Below, piece by piece: positions 55,678 to 64,000 of a stretch of DNA of 64,000 nucleotides. Positions within the stretch are counted from its first letter, which is position 1; each line of letters starts with the position of its first letter. The DNA comes from Diaphorobacter caeni (lineage in GTDB: Bacteria > Pseudomonadota > Gammaproteobacteria > Burkholderiales > Burkholderiaceae_C): assembly GCF_015354245.1 (NCBI RefSeq), contig NZ_JADKYZ010000005.1, positions 310,001-374,000 of the forward strand, in the 5' to 3' direction. The notes beneath the pieces are model-generated. The model was not told the DNA's origin, ran no database searches, and saw only the letters and a list, made by a program, of their open reading frames with translations. Both the position numbers and the translations under genes were made by a program.

Positions 55678-56658
55678 TCAAACGCCTGCGGCGTGTGCCT
55701 GCTGGTCCGCGTGGTAGCTGGAGCGCACCATCGCGCCGACGGCGGCGTGCGTGAAGCCCATCTTGTAGGCTTCTTCTTCGAACATCTTGAAGGTGTCGGG
55801 ATGCACGTAGCGGCGCACCGGCAGGTGGCTGTTGGAGGGCGCGAGGTACTGGCCGATCGTGAGCATGTCGATGTCATGCGCGCGCATGTCGCGCATCACC
55901 TGCAGGATCTCTTCGTCGGTCTCGCCCAGGCCCACCATGATGCCGCTCTTGGTTGGCACATTGGGGTGCAGCGCCTTGAACTTCTTGAGCAGGTTCAGGC
56001 TGAACTGGTAGTCGGAACCGGGACGCGCTTCCTTGTACAGACGCGGTGCGGTTTCGAGGTTGTGGTTCATCACGTCGGGCGGCGCGGCCTTGAGGATTTC
56101 CAGCGCGCGGTCGTCGCGGCCACGGAAGTCGGGCACGAGGATTTCGATCTGCGTCTGCGGCGACAGCTCGCGGATGTTCTTGATGCACTCGACGAAGTGG
56201 CCGGAGCCGCCGTCGCGCAGATCGTCGCGGTCGACGCTGGTGATGACCACGTACTTCAGGCGCAGCTGCGCAATCGTCTTGGCGAGGTTGAGCGGCTCGT
56301 CCTTGTCCAGCGGATCGGGGCGGCCATGGCCCACGTCGCAGAAGGGGCAGCGGCGGGTGCACTTGTCACCCATGATCATGAAGGTGGCCGTGCCCTTGCC
56401 GAAGCATTCACCGATGTTGGGGCAGGAGGCTTCTTCGCAGACCGTGTGCAGCTTGTTCTCGCGCAGGATGTCCTTGATCTCGTAGAAGCGCGTGGTGGGC
56501 GAGCCCGCCTTCACGCGGATCCACTCGGGCTTCTTGAGGACTTCGCCCTGCTCGACCTTGATGGGAATGCGCGAGAGTTTGGCGGCAGCCTTCTGCTTGG
56601 CCAGCGGGTTGTAGGCTTCTGCCGATTGCGCTTCGCGTACGACTTCGGGTGTGCTCAT
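55678..56658 (-). CDS. lipA: Lipoyl synthase
   Basis: This is a 326-residue radical SAM enzyme that inserts two sulfurs into octanoyl groups. The radical SAM cluster is CTRRCPFC. The auxiliary cluster cysteines are in [27 protein letters not shown] ends the chain and supplies the conserved serine. I chose the ATG at 56658 by homology. It lies 16 bases after lipB in a DUF493-lipB-lipA operon. Confidence 0.97.
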   Translation of the reverse strand: MSTPEVVREAQSAEAYNPLAKQKAAAKLSRIPIKVEQGEVLKKPEWIRVKAGSPTTRFYEIKDILRENKLHTVCEEASCPNIGECFGKGTATFMIMGDKCTRRCPFCDVGHGRPDPLDKDEPLNLAKTIAQLRLKYVVITSVDRDDLRDGGSGHFVECIKNIRELSPQTQIEILVPDFRGRDDRALEILKAAPPDVMNHNLETAPRLYKEARPGSDYQFSLNLLKKFKALHPNVPTKSGIMVGLGETDEEILQVMRDMRAHDIDMLTIGQYLAPSNSHLPVRRYVHPDTFKMFEEEAYKMGFTHAAVGAMVRSSYHADQQAHAAGV

Positions 56659-56674
56659 GACTCTGCTCGTCTGT

Positions 56675-57376
56675 TCAGGGTGCAAGGCGGCGCTGCAGCT
56701 GGTCTGCCAGCACATGGGCCGCCTCATCAATGGGGATGGTGACGCCCATTGTAGAGAGGTCCACCGTGCGCAGCCCTGCGTAGCCACAAGGGTTGATTCG
56801 GGTGTAGGGCTCGAGATCCATGTTCACGTTCAGCGCCAGGCCATGGTAGGTGCAGTGCTGAGAGACCTTGATGCCCAGAGCGGCGATTTTCCCAAGTCCG
56901 GTGAAGTCCTGTGCGTCGTCCTTCCCAAGACCCTTCTGTGGGCGCTGTGCGAGCATGCCGTGGCCAGCCGGGTCGTCCAGCCGCACGTAGACGCCGGGCG
57001 CATGAGCGACACGGTGCCCGGTGACGCCGAAGTGCATCAGCGTGCGGATCACCGCTTCTTCGAGGCGGTAGACGTATTCCTTGACGAAGTAGCCCGCGCG
57101 GCGCAGATCGACCAGCGGGTAGGCGACCAGCTGTCCCGGGCCGTGGTAGGTCACCTGGCCGCCGCGGTTGGTCTGCACGATCTGGATGTCGCCCGGGTGC
57201 AGCAGGTGATCGGCCTTGCCGGCGATGCCCTGCGTGAACACCGGTTCGTGCTCGCACAGCCAGAGTTCGTCGGGGGTGTCTGCGGTGCGGCTCTGGGTGA
57301 ATTGCTGCATGGAAAGGGCGGTGTCGACATAGTCGACCCGCCCAAGCGCGCGAACCTGCATGAAGGGATCGGTCAC
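56675..57376 (-). CDS. lipB: Octanoyltransferase LipB
   Basis: This 233-residue enzyme moves octanoyl from ACP to lipoyl domains, the step before Lip[21 protein letters not shown] is the family signature. The catalytic lysine is in [12 protein letters not shown] and the cysteine in NPCGYAG. It starts at GTG 57376; an ATG at 57361 is possible. The gap to the DUF493 gene is eight bases. Confidence 0.96.
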   Translation of the reverse strand: MTDPFMQVRALGRVDYVDTALSMQQFTQSRTADTPDELWLCEHEPVFTQGIAGKADHLLHPGDIQIVQTNRGGQVTYHGPGQLVAYPLVDLRRAGYFVKEYVYRLEEAVIRTLMHFGVTGHRVAHAPGVYVRLDDPAGHGMLAQRPQKGLGKDDAQDFTGLGKIAALGIKVSQHCTYHGLALNVNMDLEPYTRINPCGYAGLRTVDLSTMGVTIPIDEAAHVLADQLQRRLAP

Positions 57377-57384
57377 GGCAGGCC

Positions 57385-57681
57385 TTACAGCACGACCTTG
57401 ACCATGGGGTTCGAGGTGAATGCGCGGTAGATGCTGTCCAGCTGCTCGCGGCTGGTGGCGGTGATCGTCACCGTCACGCCAAGGTATTTTCCGCCCGTGC
57501 TTTTGCGCAGCTCGACCGTGCTGGCGTCAAAGGTGGGGTCGAACTCCTCGGCGATTTTGGTCACCGACTGCACGAAGCCTTCCGCGTCGTCACCCATGAC
57601 CTTGATGGGGAACTTGGAGGGATATTCGATCAGGGATTCCTTGCGGGGATCGGGGGTTTGGGTGGTGGCTTCGGTCGTCAT
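57385..57681 (-). CDS. DUF493 family protein (YbeD-like)
   Basis: This is a 98-residue protein with [20 protein letters not shown] and [20 protein letters not shown], the YbeD/DUF493 fold resembling a regulatory ACT-like domain. It commonly lies just upstream of lipB, as here, and its role may be regulatory for lipoate attachment. I chose the ATG at 57681. Confidence 0.92.
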   Translation of the reverse strand: MTTEATTQTPDPRKESLIEYPSKFPIKVMGDDAEGFVQSVTKIAEEFDPTFDASTVELRKSTGGKYLGVTVTITATSREQLDSIYRAFTSNPMVKVVL

Positions 57682-57892
57682 GGTGGTGTACTCGCAGTCT
57701 TGGGGTGGATTGCCTGTCACCATCATGTAAGGGCAAAGTGCAAAATCGCAAGCTCCATGGCGCTAAGCCCCTGTCAAAGCAGGGCCGGAACGCTTTGGCA
57801 AGCAAAGTTTGTGTGGATGCCACCGCCCGTTGGTTGAGGGCGACAGAACATGCGGCAGCGCCCCTGGAATGTAAGAAACCGGGCGGGTGCTA

Positions 57893-57920
57893 TCGACCTG
57901 TCCGGGTTTCTATTTATAAT
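57893..57920 (+). promoter_or_regulatory. Putative atp operon promoter
   Basis: A perfect TATAAT lies at 57915-57920, with TCGACC at 57893-57898 as a weak -35 sixteen bases upstream. The leader to atpI is about 40 bases. Confidence 0.6.
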
Positions 57921-57965
57921 CAAGAGCTTTGTTAAAGATTTAGTCTGTTACAGGGGCGTCGCCTA

Positions 57966-58427
57966 ATGAACAAAGACATGACGCCCGAGACTGAAACTGA
58001 GGTCGAAGATTCCGATTTCAAGCCCCTGACCGCGCAGGAAGCGCAGGAATGGCGCGCGAGACACAAGACGCTCTCCATCTGGTGGATCGTCATGGCTCAG
58101 GCGCTGGTGGGGGTGGCAGCCGTGCTGGTGGCGTGGCTGGTGTCGTCGAAGGCGCAGATTGCGTACTCGGTGGCATATGGGTCACTGTCGGTGGTGATAC
58201 CGTCGCTGGTGTTTGCGCGAGGCTTGGCTCGCGGACGCGGCGGCTCCGCTGGTGGTGCCATGGTCGGGCTCTTTGGCTGGGAGCTGGTCAAGATTTTGTT
58301 GACGGTGGCCATGCTGGCGGCTGCACCCCGGATCGTTGCCGGAGTGAGCTGGTTGGCTTTGCTGATAGGCATGGTCGTCACTATGAAGGCTTACTGGGTC
58401 GCACTGCTGGTGCGTCGCAGCAAGTAG
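57966..58427 (+). CDS. atpI: ATP synthase subunit I
   Basis: This is a 153-residue membrane protein with four helices and a hydrophilic start (MNKDMTPETETEVEDSDFKP). AtpI is thought to help c-ring assembly. GELVKILL-like FGWELVKILLTVAMLAAAPR is the conserved stretch. It heads the atp operon directly behind the promoter. Confidence 0.92.
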   Translation: MNKDMTPETETEVEDSDFKPLTAQEAQEWRARHKTLSIWWIVMAQALVGVAAVLVAWLVSSKAQIAYSVAYGSLSVVIPSLVFARGLARGRGGSAGGAMVGLFGWELVKILLTVAMLAAAPRIVAGVSWLALLIGMVVTMKAYWVALLVRRSK

Positions 58428-58445
58428 AACTGATTGATTAATTGA

Positions 58446-59628
<1,183 letters not shown>

Positions 59629-59663
59629 GCTCCGATCAACGCCCTAGATAGAAAGGTGTTGCC

Positions 59664-60134
59664 GTGAGTATCAATGCGACCCTGTTCGTTCAGGCCATTG
59701 TTTTCCTGATCCTGGCGCTGTTCACGATGAAGTTCGTGTGGCCCCCGATCGCGAAGGCACTGGATGAACGAGCCCAGAAAATCGCTGATGGTCTCGCTGC
59801 TGCTGACCGTGCCAAGACCAAACTCGCCGCTGCTGACCAGCGCGTGAAGCAGGAATTGACCGCTGCCAGCAACGAAACTGCAACGCGCCTGGCTGATGCC
59901 GAGCGTCGCGCGCAGGCCATCATTGAAGAGGCGAAAGCACGCGCTACAGAAGAAGGCAACAAGATTGTCGCTGCAGCACAGGCCGAAGCCCAACAACAGT
60001 CGATTCAAGCCCGTGAAGCCCTGCGCGAGCAGGTGGCGGCATTGGCCGTCAAGGGAGCCGAGCAGATTCTCCGCAAGGAAGTCAACGCTGGCGTTCACGC
60101 GGATCTGTTGAACCGTCTGAAGACCGAGCTGTAA
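59664..60134 (+). CDS. atpF: ATP synthase F0 subunit b
   Basis: This is a 156-residue peripheral stalk protein: one N-terminal helix ([20 protein letters not shown]) and a long charged coiled coil ([20 protein letters not shown]). It begins with GTG at 59664. AAGGTG lies a few bases upstream. Confidence 0.96.
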   Translation: MSINATLFVQAIVFLILALFTMKFVWPPIAKALDERAQKIADGLAAADRAKTKLAAADQRVKQELTAASNETATRLADAERRAQAIIEEAKARATEEGNKIVAAAQAEAQQQSIQAREALREQVAALAVKGAEQILRKEVNAGVHADLLNRLKTEL

Positions 60135-60144
60135 GGGAGCAACC

Positions 60145-60687
60145 ATGGCAGAACTCGCCACCATTGCCCGCCCTTACGCTGAGGCTCTGTTCAAGGCCTG
60201 CAAGGATGTTGCGGGCGTGGACCTGACGGCCACGGCTTCCTGGGCGGACGAGCTGGCGGCGATTGCCGCCGATCCTCAAGTCCGCTCGCTGGCCGACAAC
60301 CCGAAAGTGACGCCCGAGCAGCTGCTCGGCCTGTTCACTTCGGTCATCCGCACGCAGCTGCCTGCCATGGCCACCAACTTCCTGAAGACCGTGATCGACA
60401 ACGGTCGCGTGGACGTGCTGCCAGAGATCGCCGCCCAGTTCCGCTCGCTGGTGAACGCCAGCAAGGGTTCTTCGGACGCAGTGGTCTACAGCGCTTTCCC
60501 TATGGATGCGGCCGCTCTCGCCGATCTCCGTGCTTCGCTCGAAAAGCGTTTCGGCCGCAAGCTGGAGCTTTCCACCAAGGTGGATGAGGCGCTGATCGGT
60601 GGCGTGCGCGTGGTCGTTGGAGACGAGGTGCTCGATACCTCGGTCAAGGCACGACTGGAACAAATGAAAGCAGCCCTCACTGCGTGA
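60145..60687 (+). CDS. atpH: ATP synthase F1 subunit delta
   Basis: This 180-residue protein ([20 protein letters not shown]) joins the b stalk to the F1 head. [20 protein letters not shown] is the C-terminal signature. It starts ten bases after atpF. Confidence 0.97.
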   Translation: MAELATIARPYAEALFKACKDVAGVDLTATASWADELAAIAADPQVRSLADNPKVTPEQLLGLFTSVIRTQLPAMATNFLKTVIDNGRVDVLPEIAAQFRSLVNASKGSSDAVVYSAFPMDAAALADLRASLEKRFGRKLELSTKVDEALIGGVRVVVGDEVLDTSVKARLEQMKAALTA

Positions 60688-60728
60688 TGCGGCGAGGACC
60701 CGGCTAACCAAAATTGAAGGAAAGAGTC

Positions 60729-62288
60729 ATGCAACTCAATCCCGCTGAAATTTCAGAACTGATCAAGAGCCGCATCGAAGGGCTGGCTGCTGGCGCTGAT
60801 ATCCGCAACCAGGGCACGGTCGTTTCCGTGACTGACGGTATCGTGCGCGTGCATGGCCTGTCCGACGTGATGCAGGGCGAAATGCTGGAATTCCCAGCAG
60901 GCTCCGACGGCCAGCCATCCTTTGGCCTGGCACTGAACCTCGAGCGCGACTCCGTCGGCGCCGTGATTCTGGGCGAGTACGAACACATCTCCGAAGGCGA
61001 CACCGTCAAGTGCACGGGCCGCATTCTGGAAGTGCCCGTCGGCCCCGAACTCATTGGCCGCGTGGTGAACGCGCTGGGTCAGCCGATCGACGGCAAGGGC
61101 CCGATCAACGCCAAGATGACGGACGTGATCGAAAAGGTCGCTCCAGGCGTTATCGCGCGTCAATCCGTTGACCAGCCTCTGCAGACAGGTACCAAGGCGA
61201 TCGACGCCATGGTGCCAATCGGCCGTGGCCAGCGCGAACTGATCATTGGCGACCGTCAGACCGGCAAGACCGCCGTCGCGATCGACGCCATCATCAACCA
61301 GAAGGGGCAGGGCGTGGTCTGCGTGTACGTAGCCATCGGCCAGAAGGCTTCTTCGGTCAAGAACGTGGTGCGTGCTCTCGAGCAGGCCGGCGCGATGGAC
61401 TACACCATCGTCGTGGCTGCCACCGCTTCCGAATCCGCTGCGATGCAGTACGTGTCGGCCTACTCCGGCTGCACGATGGGCGAGTATTTCCGCGACCGTG
61501 GCGAAGACGCCATGATCGTGTACGACGACCTGTCCAAGCAGGCCGTGGCTTACCGTCAAGTGTCGCTGCTGCTGCGCCGCCCACCAGGACGCGAAGCGTT
61601 CCCCGGCGACGTGTTCTATCTCCACAGCCGTCTGCTCGAGCGCGCAGCTCGCGTGAACGCCGACTACGTGGAAGCCTTCACCAAGGGTGAAGTCAAGGGC
61701 AAGACAGGTTCGCTGACGGCTCTGCCGATCATCGAAACCCAAGCCGGCGACGTGTCCGCTTTCGTTCCTACCAACGTGATTTCGATCACCGACGGTCAGA
61801 TCTTCCTGGAAACCAGCCTGTTCAACGCCGGTATCCGTCCCGCCATCAACGCCGGTATCTCGGTGTCGCGCGTGGGTGGTGCTGCCCAGACCAAGCTGAT
61901 CAAGGGCCTGTCCGGCGGTATCCGTACCGACCTGGCGCAGTACCGTGAACTGGCTGCGTTCGCGCAGTTCGCTTCCGATCTGGACGAAGCCACCCGCAAG
62001 CAGCTCGACCGTGGCGCGCGCGTGACTGAACTGCTCAAGCAGCCTCAGTACAGCCCACTGCCCATCAGCATGATGGCTGCGTCGCTGTTCGCAGCCAACA
62101 AGGGCTTCCTGGACGACATCGATGTGAAGAAGGTTCTGCCTTTCGAACACGGTCTGCACCAGTTCCTCAAGACCAGCCACGCTGGCCTGGTGGAGCGTCT
62201 GGACAAGAACCGTGCCTTCGACAAGGAAGGCAAGGACGAGGCCGAGCTGTCCCAAGCCATCGCTGCGTTCAAGAAGTCGTTCGTTTAA
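60729..62288 (+). CDS. atpA: ATP synthase F1 subunit alpha
   Basis: This is a 519-residue subunit with the Walker [16 protein letters not shown] and the catalytic-interface arginine region around [38 protein letters not shown] at ATG 60729 is the standard start; the frame opens slightly upstream. Confidence 0.98.
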   Translation: MQLNPAEISELIKSRIEGLAAGADIRNQGTVVSVTDGIVRVHGLSDVMQGEMLEFPAGSDGQPSFGLALNLERDSVGAVILGEYEHISEGDTVKCTGRILEVPVGPELIGRVVNALGQPIDGKGPINAKMTDVIEKVAPGVIARQSVDQPLQTGTKAIDAMVPIGRGQRELIIGDRQTGKTAVAIDAIINQKGQGVVCVYVAIGQKASSVKNVVRALEQAGAMDYTIVVAATASESAAMQYVSAYSGCTMGEYFRDRGEDAMIVYDDLSKQAVAYRQVSLLLRRPPGREAFPGDVFYLHSRLLERAARVNADYVEAFTKGEVKGKTGSLTALPIIETQAGDVSAFVPTNVISITDGQIFLETSLFNAGIRPAINAGISVSRVGGAAQTKLIKGLSGGIRTDLAQYRELAAFAQFASDLDEATRKQLDRGARVTELLKQPQYSPLPISMMAASLFAANKGFLDDIDVKKVLPFEHGLHQFLKTSHAGLVERLDKNRAFDKEGKDEAELSQAIAAFKKSFV

Positions 62289-62306
62289 TCCGGACGAGGA
62301 ACCATC

Positions 62307-64000
<1,694 letters not shown>

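Overview
The window is high-GC chromosomal DNA of a beta-proteobacterium. It is most likely Burkholderiales, family Comamonadaceae (Comamonas/Delftia/Acidovorax-like); the genus cannot be fixed from sequence alone. The reasons are a TctABC uptake system with a Bug-type binding protein, a regulatory PTS made only of EIIA-Man, HPr and EI, a creBCD locus, an EF-G paralogue, a Mg-type HemB, and the protein sequences of the str, S10 and atp operons. I see no rRNA, tRNA, CRISPR array, prophage or intact insertion sequence.

Left part (1-11 kb): a carboxylate uptake and oxidation island. It holds a GMC flavoprotein, a 1053-codon FAD/Fe-S alpha-hydroxyacid dehydrogenase (GlcD-like plus GlcF-like halves in one chain), tctC-tctB-tctA, a GntR/FCD repressor and a serine-glyoxylate-type aminotransferase. 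A 14-bp near-palindrome occurs in both control regions of the island, so it looks like one regulon that takes up a small hydroxy acid, oxidises it and transaminates the product. Two large imperfect palindromes lie here.

11-31 kb: a MlaEFD-like lipid ABC transporter with a PqiC-like lipoprotein; a CysH-like protein with an atypical nucleotide loop; a ParD-like antitoxin gene overlapping a second methionine aminopeptidase gene; bacteriohemerythrin; creB-creC-creD with a matching CreB box and a heptanucleotide tandem repeat; MarC; SDR; dienelactone hydrolase; a CorA-type transporter; hemB; a periplasmic M48 protease; a HemJ-like protein; VanZ; a 2Fe-2S protein; an alpha/beta hydrolase; and a D,D-carboxypeptidase.

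31.7-42.2 kb: the translation block rpsL-rpsG-fusA-tuf-rpsJ, then rplC-rplD-rplW-rplB-rpsS-rplV-rpsC-rplP-rpmC-rpsQ. A promoter inside a terminator-like hairpin separates the two operons, and a strong terminator ends the block after rpsQ. The rpoBC and rplN/spc genes that often flank this block elsewhere are absent here.

42.2-57.7 kb: peroxiredoxin, SDR, DUF523, GNAT, a cytochrome b / cytochrome c' pair, a TlpA-like thioredoxin, EIIA-Man/HPr/EI, divergent hmp and norR with a full sigma-54/NorR control region, a second EF-G gene behind a possible attenuator, and the DUF493-lipB-lipA operon. From 57.97 kb to the right edge runs the ATP synthase operon atpIBEFHAGD, with atpD cut by the window end.
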